This document shows positions 42,350-51,760 of a DNA stretch of 64,000 nt, in pieces (the first letter of the stretch is position 1; the number at the start of each line of letters is the position of its first letter). Made by a program: the position numbers and the translations under genes. Origin of the DNA: Salipiger pentaromativorans. Its GTDB lineage: Bacteria > Pseudomonadota > Alphaproteobacteria > Rhodobacterales > Rhodobacteraceae. Below the pieces are notes generated by a model. That model was given only the letters and a program-made list of their open reading frames with translations, had not been told where the DNA came from and made no database searches. The stretch covers positions 62,001 through 126,000 of the forward strand of contig NZ_JAMDHK010000002.1 in NCBI RefSeq assembly GCF_024721115.1. The letters are read 5' to 3'.

Positions 42350-43393
42350 TTATTGCGCCTTCACGGCGTTCCAGGCGTTGGTATAGGTCTCGAACCGGTC
42401 GCCGAGCGGCGTCCAGATCAGCAGGCTGTCGAGATAATCGGGGTCGTCCTGGTGCAGCGCCGAATACTGTTCCGCCGTCATGCAGGCCTTGGCGGCGCTG
42501 GCATTGGCGGCGGAATAGCCGTTCACATTGGCGACGCCGCACTGGCCCAGCTCCGAGAGCTGCATGTTCAGGAACTTGTAGGCGCAATCCTTGTTGGGGG
42601 TGTCCTTGACCACCATCCAGGAATCCATCCAGCCCTCGGCGCCTTCCTCGGGAATGAACTCGGTGACCGCCACGCCTTCGGCGGCGAGCAGGCTCGACTG
42701 ATACCCGGCCCAGGTGTTCGAAATCACCACCTCGCCGGCCTTGTAGAGATCGACCAGCTCCCCCGCCGTGGCCCAGTATTTTCGTACCAGCGGCTTCTGT
42801 GCCAGCAGGCTGTCCTGCGCGGCGGCGATCTGGTCGTCGGTCAGGTTGTAGATGTCCATATCGCCGTTCTTGCGCGCGGCCACATAGATCGCGCTCTTGT
42901 CGTCCCAGAGCGAGATCTTGCCGGCAAGATCCTCGCTCCAGAGCGCGTCCAGCGAGCTGGGCGGCGTGTCGAAGGCGGAATCGAGATACATGAAGGCGAT
43001 GGCGCCCCAGCTATAGGGCATGCCGTAATAGGCGCCGTCCTGCTGGATCCCGTCCTGGGCGAGAAACTTGGGATAGATCCCGTCCCAGCCGGTGATCGCG
43101 GCGGTGTCGAGCGGTTCGACAAAGCCCAGGTCGATCATGAGCTGGGTGGTGTCGATCGACGGTGTGATGAGGTCATAGACCCCGCCGCCGGCCATCAGCT
43201 TGGGCGCGAAATCGTCGTTCGAGCCGACATAGGTGGCGTTGACCTTGCAGCCCGAGGTTTCCTCGAACGGGGTGATGAAGGAGGGATCGGCATAGCCCTC
43301 CCAGGTCAGCACGTTGATCGTGCCCTCCGCCCAGGCGGCGCCCGAGGTGAGCGCCGCGATGCAGCCGGCGGTAATACCCTTCTTGATCGTCAT
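42350..43393 (-). CDS. potD: polyamine-type periplasmic binding protein (PotD-like)
   Basis: A 347-residue exported protein. A short signal peptide (MTIKKGITAGCIAALTSGAAWA) is followed by the PotD/PotF-like start TINVLTWEGYADPSFITPFEE. The central GMPYSWGAIAFMY and GEVVISNTWAGYQSSLLAAEG are hallmarks of the family. Conserved Asp and Trp residues in these loops normally bind amine groups. It belongs to the P450/glutamine-synthetase cluster and probably captures the amine substrate. Confidence 0.9.
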   Translation of the reverse strand: MTIKKGITAGCIAALTSGAAWAEGTINVLTWEGYADPSFITPFEETSGCKVNATYVGSNDDFAPKLMAGGGVYDLITPSIDTTQLMIDLGFVEPLDTAAITGWDGIYPKFLAQDGIQQDGAYYGMPYSWGAIAFMYLDSAFDTPPSSLDALWSEDLAGKISLWDDKSAIYVAARKNGDMDIYNLTDDQIAAAQDSLLAQKPLVRKYWATAGELVDLYKAGEVVISNTWAGYQSSLLAAEGVAVTEFIPEEGAEGWMDSWMVVKDTPNKDCAYKFLNMQLSELGQCGVANVNGYSAANASAAKACMTAEQYSALHQDDPDYLDSLLIWTPLGDRFETYTNAWNAVKAQ

Positions 43394-43438
43394 TTTTGTT
43401 GGTTCCTTCTGTTGGACAAGTGTCTGTTTTCCGGCCGC

Positions 43439-44824
<1,386 letters not shown>

Positions 44825-44827
44825 CGC

Positions 44828-46003
44828 CTAGCCCCGTGCCCTCAGCGGCGGCGCGCCCGTGCCGCTGATCCCCAGCCGCGCGCGCAGGCTGAGCACCAGG
44901 CACTCGGTGCCGCGCAGGCTGAGCGGGCGCGCGGCGAGATCGGCGCGGAAGCTCTGGCTGGGCGTGCGCAGCCCCACCGCGATCGTGCTCACCGGATGGC
45001 CGGGCAGCCGCTCCGCCGCCGTCGCGAAAAGCGCGCTCAGCGCCATGGGCAGATCGACCAGATCGGTCAGCGACCGGCCCGGCAGCAGATCGGGCGACAG
45101 GTCGAAGAGTTCCTCGGCGGCAAGGTTGGCGCGCAGCAGATGGCCTTCGCCATCCACCACCAGCACCGCGTCGGGCAGCGCCGCGAGGATTGCCTCCAGC
45201 GTCTCGATCTCCTCGCGCAGCACGGCGGCGCGGCGGGCGTGTTTCGACACGTCGCGCACCGTGCCCCACATCCGGTAAAGCCGGTTGCCGCGGATATGGC
45301 CGCGCACATCGTTCTCGACCTCGATCCAGACGCCGTCATAGCGCAGATCGCGCGAGGGCGAGCCGTTCACGTCGAAATTCGCCTGCACCAGCCGGTGGAC
45401 GAACTCCTCGTTCTCGGGGCTGCGGGGAAAGGTCTCGTGCACCGGCAGGGCGTTGAAATCGGCGCCCTCGGGGGTGCGGTAAAGCCGCGCCATGGCATCG
45501 TTGCAAAAGCGCCAGCGCGGCCCGTTCTCGAAGACCTGGCGGATGATCTCCTGTTCGGGCGCCGACAAGTCCACGGGCTCGGCCCATTCCATGCACCAGC
45601 CGGCATCGTCCGAGGCGGCGAGGATCGAGCTGATCACCTCGTTCTCCTCGGCCAGACTTGCGGCGTTTTCCAGCATGCCGCTGCTGCGCCATTTCACCGT
45701 GCGCAGGCAGATGCCGTGATCGGGGTGGGAGATGCGGGTGACCACGGCCGTGACGGGGAGCAACGTCCCGTCGTCACGCCGCATCTCCAGCGCCACGAGA
45801 TGAGGCCCGGCATCGGGCTGGCCGAACAGCTCTTCGAGCCGTTCGCGCGCCGGCAGCCGGTAGATCCGCGACCAGTCCGCCCCGGCAAGCGCGCCGGGCG
45901 CGGTTCCCAGAACCGCCTCCTGCGCCGCGCAGATCTGCGCGACCCGGCCCTCGCGGGTCAGGATGTCGGTCATCTCGGTCTGGTCGGTGGTCCTCACGCT
46001 CAT
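44828..46003 (-). CDS. PAS-repeat sensor protein without kinase or output domain
   Basis: A 391-residue cytoplasmic protein that appears to contain three PAS-like modules (about 20-130, 140-265 and 275-385). The second includes WRFCNDAMARLYRTPEGADFNALP and the third VLVVDGEGHLLRANLAAEELFDLSPD. A short coiled region (KHARRAAVLREEIETLEAIL) separates the last two. No kinase, cyclase or DNA-binding domain is present. A GGAGAG site selects the ATG at 46003. Tight coupling to the sigma-54 activator (3-nt gap) suggests a protein-protein sensor pair. Confidence 0.75.
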   Translation of the reverse strand: MSVRTTDQTEMTDILTREGRVAQICAAQEAVLGTAPGALAGADWSRIYRLPARERLEELFGQPDAGPHLVALEMRRDDGTLLPVTAVVTRISHPDHGICLRTVKWRSSGMLENAASLAEENEVISSILAASDDAGWCMEWAEPVDLSAPEQEIIRQVFENGPRWRFCNDAMARLYRTPEGADFNALPVHETFPRSPENEEFVHRLVQANFDVNGSPSRDLRYDGVWIEVENDVRGHIRGNRLYRMWGTVRDVSKHARRAAVLREEIETLEAILAALPDAVLVVDGEGHLLRANLAAEELFDLSPDLLPGRSLTDLVDLPMALSALFATAAERLPGHPVSTIAVGLRTPSQSFRADLAARPLSLRGTECLVLSLRARLGISGTGAPPLRARG

Positions 46004-46032
46004 GGTGCTCTCCTGGTCCAATGGTCAGCGGG

Positions 46033-47511
46033 TTACGGCACGCAGTGCAGATACCGTTCCACATCCCAATTGGTGACCTCCCGGAGGAAGCGCGTCCATT
46101 CATCTTGTTTGTATTCGTCGAAGACCTCGTAAAGCCGCCCCGGCAGCGCCGAGCGCACCACATCGTCGGCGCGCAGCGCGTCGAGCGCATCGCGCAGGTT
46201 GAGCGGAATGAGATCCACCGGCTCGCCGGACATCCAAAGCTCGGTCACGTTGCGCGATTCCGGCGCGCCCGGGTCGATCTTGTTGCGGATGCCGTCGTCC
46301 ATCGCCTTGAGCAGCGCGCCACAGAAGAGATGCGGGTTCACCATGCTGTCGACCGCGCGGAACTCGAACCGGTCGGGCGAGGAAATGCGGATCGAGCAGG
46401 AGCGGTTCTGAAGGCCCCAGTTGGCGCCGATGGGGGCCCAGAGCCCGTAATCGTTGAACCGCCGGTAGCTGTTCACCGTCGAGGCGCCCAGGCAGGTCAG
46501 CGCGTTGATATGTTTCAAAGATCCGCCAAGGACGTGATGGCCCAGCTCGGTCGGCAGCCAGCCGCCCTCGGTGTTCTCGAAGGCGTTGGTGCCGCCCTTG
46601 GAATACATGAAATTCTCTTCCATGCCGGGCAGCTCGCCGGGGATCAGCTCTTGCAGCTCGCGCGAGCCGCCGGTCCAGACCGAGCAGTTGTGATGGCAGC
46701 CATTGGCGGCGTAGCCCATGAAGGGCTTGGCCATGAAACAGGCGATCAGCCCGCGCTGCCGTGCCACCTCGGCGCAGATCTGGCGGTAGGTGGTCATGCG
46801 GTCGCAGGTCGGCAGCGCGTCGTCGAACTGATAGTTCAGCTCGATCTGGCCGGGCGCGTCCTCGCAATCGCCCTGGATCATGTCGAGACCCATGGCGCGG
46901 GCATAGTCCGAGACCTGCATCCAGATGTCGCGGGCGCCCTCGAACTGGCCGATGTGATAGGCGAGCGGTTCGGTGACGCCCTTGTAGGGTTGGACCTCGC
47001 CGTCCTTGGGTTCGAGCCAGAGCATCTCGGGTTCCAGCCCGACGCGCAGATGCAGCCCGTTATGCGCCTCGCGGAATTCGCGGTCGAAGCGCTTGAGGTT
47101 GCCGCGGGTGTCGTATTCGTAACAGGCGCCGGGCAGGTTGGGGTCTTCGAGGCTGTAGAACAGCGTACAGAAGACCCGCGCCACGCGCTTGTCCCAGGGA
47201 AGCTGCACGAAGCTGTCGGGATCGGGCAGGGCGATGCATTCCATCGCGTTGGAATCAAAGCCGATCAGGTTGCCCTTGAAGTCGGGCAGCACGTTGGTGA
47301 CGCCACCCATCCAGGTCTGCACACCCTTGCGCGCCTGGGTTTCCCAGTGCCGCGCGGGGGCGGCCTTGCCCATCACCCGGCCGGTGATCGAGATATATTG
47401 GTAATAGATGTAATCCACGCCGAGCGCGTCGATCTTCTTGCGCACGCGGGCGACCATGTCGGCGCGGCCCGGTGCGTCGACCTCGCGGTGATAGTCGGTG
47501 TCTGTTGTCAT
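46033..47511 (-). CDS. glutamine synthetase-like gamma-glutamylamide ligase (copy A)
   Basis: A 492-residue glutamine-synthetase-fold protein. ATP/glutamate-site pieces are LRVGLEPEMLWLEP, QGDCEDAPGQIELNYQFDDAL, NGCHHNCSVWTGG and a divergent NSYRRFNDYGLWAPIGANWGLQNRSCSIRI, then RFEFRAVDSMVNPHLF. It lacks the adenylylation-site context of GlnA. Such variants (PuuA, IpuC, GlnA3 and PipC-like) ligate glutamate to amines other than ammonia. Clustering with a P450, ferredoxin and amine importer supports that reading. Confidence 0.85.
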   Translation of the reverse strand: MTTDTDYHREVDAPGRADMVARVRKKIDALGVDYIYYQYISITGRVMGKAAPARHWETQARKGVQTWMGGVTNVLPDFKGNLIGFDSNAMECIALPDPDSFVQLPWDKRVARVFCTLFYSLEDPNLPGACYEYDTRGNLKRFDREFREAHNGLHLRVGLEPEMLWLEPKDGEVQPYKGVTEPLAYHIGQFEGARDIWMQVSDYARAMGLDMIQGDCEDAPGQIELNYQFDDALPTCDRMTTYRQICAEVARQRGLIACFMAKPFMGYAANGCHHNCSVWTGGSRELQELIPGELPGMEENFMYSKGGTNAFENTEGGWLPTELGHHVLGGSLKHINALTCLGASTVNSYRRFNDYGLWAPIGANWGLQNRSCSIRISSPDRFEFRAVDSMVNPHLFCGALLKAMDDGIRNKIDPGAPESRNVTELWMSGEPVDLIPLNLRDALDALRADDVVRSALPGRLYEVFDEYKQDEWTRFLREVTNWDVERYLHCVP

Positions 47512-47540
47512 GTCGGGCTCCCTGTTGGTGTTGTTCTGTC

Positions 47541-48857
47541 TCAGCCTTCGAGATAGCGGGCGCGTTCTTCGGCGCTGACCGCCGTCGCGAGGCTGGCGTA
47601 TTCGGCGCGGCAGGCGGCCGCGAAGTTCTCGGTGAAGGCGGTGCCGAAGATGCGCTTGGCATGGTCCGAGGCGGCAAGCCGCCCTGCCGCCTCGGCCAGA
47701 TCGCGGGGAAAGCGCTGCGCGCCTTCGGGCACGAAATCGGGATGGGCGGCCTCGGCGGGCGGCGGCGCGGGCAGGTCGCGTTCGATGCCGTCGAGCCCGG
47801 CGCCCAGCATCAGCGCCATGGTGAGATAGGGGTTGCAATCGGCGGGCGGCACGCGGAATTCCAGCCGCGCGCGCGGGTCCGCGTGGGGGACGGAACGCAC
47901 GGCGACGGTGAACGGGTATTCCGCCCAGGTCAGCGATTTCGGCGCCCAGCTTCCCGGCGCCAGACGGCGATAGGCGTTGACCGAAGAGGTGCACATGGCA
48001 AAGGCCTCGGGCACCACCTGCATCATGCCGGCGATGAACTTGCGCGCCAGATCGTTGGTCTGGCCCGAGGGATCGGAGAAGAGGTTTGCGCCGGTGCTCT
48101 TGTCGCGCAGGCTCATGGTGCAATGGCCGCCGATGCCGGGATACTCCTTGCCGAGATAGGGCATGAAGCTGGCGGTCTTGCCCTGCTTGCGGGCGTAGGA
48201 GCGGGCGGCCATGCGCAGGAACGCGGCGTCGTCGGCGGCGCGCAGCCCCTCGGTCGCGGCCTGCGTCGCCTCCAGGCAGCCCGGCCCCAGCTCGACGCTC
48301 AGCGCATAGAGCGACACGTCATGGCCGAGGATCTCGGCCTCCATCCCGGCGATGAACGCGGCATGGGTATTGGCGGTGGCGCCCGACCAGCATTTGTTGT
48401 CGGGGGCGAATTTCTCCAGTCCTTCGAAGCCCTTGTCGCGTGAAGTTGAGGCGTCTTCGTCAAGCACGATCAGTTCGAATTCGAACCCGGCATCGACCTT
48501 GAAGCCCATCGCCTCGGCGCGGTCGAGCTGCGCGCGCAGCACCTGACGCGGCATCAGCGCGCGGGCCTCGCCCGAGAGTTCGGCGATCACCGTGACGGCG
48601 TTCGGCTCGGACGGGTTGCGGCGCATCGAGGCCGGGTCGATCTCGACCGTCTCGGTGAAAAAGGAGGTGCCGCCGAACAGCGTGTCGCCGCTGTCCCAAT
48701 ACGCCAGCACATTGGCAAAGCGCGGATCGCCCGCCCAGTGCAGGAAGGGCTCGCGCCGCAGCCGGCGTTCGCGGAAGACCGAGCCGTAATCGAACTGGCC
48801 GACATGCACGATCTCGGCGCCGAAGCGGTCGAGGGCGGAGGTGAGAAGGTCTGTCAT
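47541..48857 (-). CDS. glutamine synthetase-like gamma-glutamylamide ligase (copy B)
   Basis: A 438-residue second GS-fold protein only distantly related to copy A. Marks are DAGFEFELIVLDED (first metal-site glutamates), ALSVELGPGCLEATQAA, PGIGGHCTMSLRDKSTGANLF and NAYRRLAPGSWAPKSLTWAEYPF. It has VAVRSVPHADPRARLEFRVPPADCNPY where GS has the NRS-x-x-RIP block, so the substrate pocket differs from GlnA. The ATG at 48857 is preceded by GAGG; a TTG at 48875 would overlap the reductase. Two different GS-like enzymes side by side could act in sequence, on different amines, or as a heteromer. Confidence 0.83.
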   Translation of the reverse strand: MTDLLTSALDRFGAEIVHVGQFDYGSVFRERRLRREPFLHWAGDPRFANVLAYWDSGDTLFGGTSFFTETVEIDPASMRRNPSEPNAVTVIAELSGEARALMPRQVLRAQLDRAEAMGFKVDAGFEFELIVLDEDASTSRDKGFEGLEKFAPDNKCWSGATANTHAAFIAGMEAEILGHDVSLYALSVELGPGCLEATQAATEGLRAADDAAFLRMAARSYARKQGKTASFMPYLGKEYPGIGGHCTMSLRDKSTGANLFSDPSGQTNDLARKFIAGMMQVVPEAFAMCTSSVNAYRRLAPGSWAPKSLTWAEYPFTVAVRSVPHADPRARLEFRVPPADCNPYLTMALMLGAGLDGIERDLPAPPPAEAAHPDFVPEGAQRFPRDLAEAAGRLAASDHAKRIFGTAFTENFAAACRAEYASLATAVSAEERARYLEG

Positions 48858-48864
48858 CAAGGCC

Positions 48865-50082
48865 TCATGCGTCAACGGGAGGGGTGAGCGCGGCGGTCAG
48901 CCGGGCGCGGTGGCGGGCCAGCGCGGCGGGGTTGGCGCCAAGCCCGATCAGGCCGACGGGCCGCCCGGCGCGGGCGTATTCGACGATCACCGGGGCTGTG
49001 CCGGTCTGGCTCAGATCGCCCTCGATCACGGTCTGGGTCTCGGCCAGCGCCGGGGCGCCGAAAGCCTGAAGCCGCATGCCGTATTGATCGCTCCAGAAGC
49101 TGGGCATCGGGGCGAAGCCGGGCGTCGGCCGTTGCCCGGTACAAAGCGCGGCAATCGTTTCGGCGGCGCGTTTCGCGGTCTGGCCGGGGATGCACCAATG
49201 TTCGGTGCGGCGCGGCACGGCATCGAAGAGCGGGTTGGCGAAGCGGGCGATGTCGCCCACCGCCAGCAGGTTTTCGGCACCGGGGGCCAGCATCCGGTCA
49301 TCGACCAGCACGCCGTCGCTCAGATCGGCGCCGCTGTCGGTCAGCCAGCCGGTGTTGGGCTGTGAGCCAAGCGCCTCGACAATGACATCGGCCTCGAGCG
49401 CCTGCCCGTCGTCGAGGATGACGCGGGCACCGTCGAACCCGGCGACCGCGCGGCCCGAGAGCAGGGTGACACCGTGGGAGCGGTGCAGCGCCGCCATGGC
49501 GGCGGCAACCCGCGCGCCGAGGGCGCGCAGCATCGGCTGCGGCGCGGGTTCGACCAGCGTCACATGTAGGCCGAGCTTGCGGGCGGTGGCGGCGATCTCG
49601 CAGCCGATGAAACCCGCGCCGATGACCACCATCCGCGCGCCGGTGCGCAAGGTCGCGGCGAGGGTCAGCGCGTCGTCGTAGCTGCGCAGCACATGGCGCC
49701 GGTCCTCGGCGCCGGTGAGCGGCAGACGGCGCGGGCGGAGGCCCGTGGCCGCGACCACCCAGTCGCTGCCGATGCGGCGCCCGTCGCTCAGACGCACATC
49801 GGTGCCGTCGAGCGCCTCGGCCGCCACGCCCAGCCGCAGGGTCACGGCGCCCGGCGCCAGCTTGCTGCGCAGGCGCAGCTTTTCGAACACCTCCGGCCCC
49901 GCTCCGGGGCCGGCGGCCAGCGCCTCGGCCGCGTCCTTCGACAGCGGCGGGCGGTTATAGGGGGCGTGTCGCTCGTCGCCCACCAGCGTCACCCGCGCCT
50001 CGGGCAGCGCCGCCAGCAGCGCCTCGGCACAGCGCAGCCCGGCCAGCGAGGCCCCGACGATGGTGATGCGCGGCGCGGCCAT
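48865..50082 (-). CDS. NAD(P)H-ferredoxin reductase (BphA4/putidaredoxin reductase type)
   Basis: A 405-residue FAD/NAD(P) flavoprotein. N-terminal FAD site ITIVGASLAGLRCAEAL, substrate loop YNRPPLSKD, NAD(P)H site MVVIGAGFIGCEIAATARKLGL and the FAD-ribityl motif LLAVGDIARF. It should pass electrons from NAD(P)H to the small ferredoxin encoded next door and on to the P450. The ATG at 50082 lies 5 nt after the ferredoxin stop. Confidence 0.92.
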   Translation of the reverse strand: MAAPRITIVGASLAGLRCAEALLAALPEARVTLVGDERHAPYNRPPLSKDAAEALAAGPGAGPEVFEKLRLRSKLAPGAVTLRLGVAAEALDGTDVRLSDGRRIGSDWVVAATGLRPRRLPLTGAEDRRHVLRSYDDALTLAATLRTGARMVVIGAGFIGCEIAATARKLGLHVTLVEPAPQPMLRALGARVAAAMAALHRSHGVTLLSGRAVAGFDGARVILDDGQALEADVIVEALGSQPNTGWLTDSGADLSDGVLVDDRMLAPGAENLLAVGDIARFANPLFDAVPRRTEHWCIPGQTAKRAAETIAALCTGQRPTPGFAPMPSFWSDQYGMRLQAFGAPALAETQTVIEGDLSQTGTAPVIVEYARAGRPVGLIGLGANPAALARHRARLTAALTPPVDA

Positions 50083-50087
50083 CCGGG

Positions 50088-50273
50088 TCAGCCGATCACG
50101 ATGGCCTGCTCGGGGCAGGCATCGGAGGCGGCCTCGACATCGGCGGCGAGCGACTCGTCGACCTCGGCAAGCCAGACCAGCCCGCCATCGTCGTCGAAGG
50201 AGAACACCTCGGGCGCGGCGATGACGCATTGGCCGTGCAGCAGGCAGATGGACATATCCACATGGACTTTCAT
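50088..50273 (-). CDS. P450-type 3Fe-4S ferredoxin
   Basis: A 61-residue single-cluster ferredoxin. The motif is C10-x2-H13-x2-C16 ... C53-P, so the second cysteine of the usual set is histidine. This is the pattern of small [3Fe-4S] ferredoxins paired with bacterial P450s. It is acidic, as expected for docking on P450. It lies between the P450 and its reductase, and the three together form a class I P450 system. Confidence 0.93.
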   Translation of the reverse strand: MKVHVDMSICLLHGQCVIAAPEVFSFDDDGGLVWLAEVDESLAADVEAASDACPEQAIVIG

Positions 50274-50310
50274 GTTTGCGGTTCCTTTTTCCGGAAGGGC
50301 GCGGCGCCGG

Positions 50311-51519
50311 TCAGGCGGCGTCGAAGGCGATGGGCATGGCGGTGGCGCCGGTGTTGCCGCTGTCGGGCAGCCACAGCACCTCGCCGTTGAAGCGCGGGTT
50401 CTTGAGCCGTTGCGCCAGCAGCTTCAGCGCCTCGGTCATGTCGCCGCGGGCGATGAAATGCCCCAGACAGTGATGGGTGCCGCCGCCAAAGCCGAAATGC
50501 GGCTTGCGCTTTGCGGTGATGTCGAAATCGGTGGTCTCGAAGACCGCCGGGTCCGAGGCCGCCGATTGCGAGAAGAGATGCACGGTGGTGCCCTGCGGGA
50601 TCTCGGTGCCGTTATAGGTGAAGGTCTCGGTCGCCTCGCGGGTGACCCAGGTGACCGTGGGGCGCACGCGCATGACCTCTTCCACCGCCGGGCGGGCCAG
50701 ATCGGGCTGTTCCGCCAGAAGCGCCCATTGCTCGGGGTGTTCGATGAACATCGCCATGGCGAGGCCGAGCTGGTTGCGGGTGGTGTCGATGCCGCCGAAG
50801 ATCGCCAGCACGATCATGTCCAGAAGCTCCTGATCGGAAAGCTGGTCCGTGTCGGCATTGGCCCGGACCAGCATGCCGATGAAATCCTCCGAAGGCTCGG
50901 CCCGGCGCAGCGCCACCAGTTCCTCGGCATAGGCAAAGAGCCGTTCGGTGGCAGCGTCCACCGTGGCCTGATCGCGCTTGTAGCTCACCGCAAGCGCCAG
51001 CCCCATGTCGCCCGCGATGTCGGCCAGCTCGCGCCATTTCTCGAAGGGCAGGCCCAGCAGGTCGCAGATGACGCCGGTGGCATAGGGTTCGGTGAACTCG
51101 GCGATGAAATCGCATTCCCCCTTCTCGGCAAAGCCGTCGATGAGCCTGTTGGCCAGCGCCTGGAATTTCGGGATGAGCGACGAGATGAGCTTGGGCGAGA
51201 AGGCCGGGTTCGCCATCCGGCGCAGCCGCGCGTGTTCCGAGCCTTCCTGGCTGAGCAGCATCTGTTCCCACCAGCGCGCGAAGGCGCCGCCGGTCACGCC
51301 GCTATGGGCGGGCCAGCGATAAGAGCCCTGGCGCAGCTTGGGGTGGCGCAGCATCTTCTGCACGTCGTCATAGCGCAGCACTGCAAGCCCATAGGGCGTG
51401 CGGGCGCACCAGGCGGCATCGCGCGCGTCGAGAACCGCTTGCGAACGGATCGAGAAATCGGCATCTGCGATGTCGAGATAGGGCAGGGCGTCGGTGGAGA
51501 GAATCTCCTGCTGCGTCAT
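50311..51519 (-). CDS. cytochrome P450
   Basis: A 402-residue soluble bacterial P450. The heme ligand is Cys351 in FGFGGGTHHCLGHFIAR, the I-helix oxygen-binding motif is IFGGIDTTRNQLG, and the ExxR motif is EEVMRVRP. The start at 51519 follows GGGAGG; an upstream frame lacks a site. It is the first gene of the cluster, 35 nt downstream of the predicted start of a -24/-12 promoter. In known systems for cyclic secondary amines a P450, a ferredoxin and a GS-like enzyme occur together, which is the model I favour for its role. Confidence 0.95.
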   Translation of the reverse strand: MTQQEILSTDALPYLDIADADFSIRSQAVLDARDAAWCARTPYGLAVLRYDDVQKMLRHPKLRQGSYRWPAHSGVTGGAFARWWEQMLLSQEGSEHARLRRMANPAFSPKLISSLIPKFQALANRLIDGFAEKGECDFIAEFTEPYATGVICDLLGLPFEKWRELADIAGDMGLALAVSYKRDQATVDAATERLFAYAEELVALRRAEPSEDFIGMLVRANADTDQLSDQELLDMIVLAIFGGIDTTRNQLGLAMAMFIEHPEQWALLAEQPDLARPAVEEVMRVRPTVTWVTREATETFTYNGTEIPQGTTVHLFSQSAASDPAVFETTDFDITAKRKPHFGFGGGTHHCLGHFIARGDMTEALKLLAQRLKNPRFNGEVLWLPDSGNTGATAMPIAFDAA

Positions 51520-51564
51520 GTCGGTGCCTCCCGGGCAAAGGTCGCGGTTCCCGGGATAAGGCAC

Positions 51565-51580
51565 GCAAGTTCTTGTCCAG
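51565..51580 (-). promoter_or_regulatory. candidate sigma-54 (-24/-12) promoter of the P450 cluster
   Basis: On the minus strand CTGGACAAGAACTTGCGT has TGG at 51579-51577 and TTGC at 51568-51565, with exactly 10 nt between GG and GC, the required spacing. The -12 TTGC is perfect; the -24 side keeps TGG but not CACG. Initiation would fall near 51553, 34 nt before the P450 ATG. The cluster's own sigma-54 activator and RpoN support it. Confidence 0.65.
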
Positions 51581-51597
51581 AATGACTGCATTTCTGG

Positions 51598-51610
51598 CAA
51601 GCATCTGATT
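51598..51610 (-). promoter_or_regulatory. candidate IHF site
   Basis: AATCAGATGCTTG on the minus strand differs from the IHF consensus WATCAA-N4-TTR at one position. It lies in an AT-rich patch about 45-57 bp upstream of the predicted sigma-54 start, where IHF often bends DNA to bring an activator to the promoter. Confidence 0.45.
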
Positions 51611-51697
51611 AATAGTGGAATTAAATTTTATGCTGCCGCCATGGGGCGGACTCCCGCGGGGCGCGGGCGTTTCCGAGGCGGCCTTCGATGCAGAAAT

Positions 51698-51713
51698 TCA
51701 TCACCGATGATGA
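51698..51713. promoter_or_regulatory. candidate activator (UAS) palindrome
   Basis: TCATCA-CCGA-TGATGA is a perfect 6-bp dyad centred about 150 bp upstream of the predicted sigma-54 start. That is a usual distance for Fis-type enhancer-binding proteins such as the one encoded in this cluster. Only one copy is visible. Confidence 0.35.
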
Positions 51714-51760
51714 CGCGCATCGCCGCGCGGGCGCGTTGCCGGGCTGGCCGGGCGCGGGGC

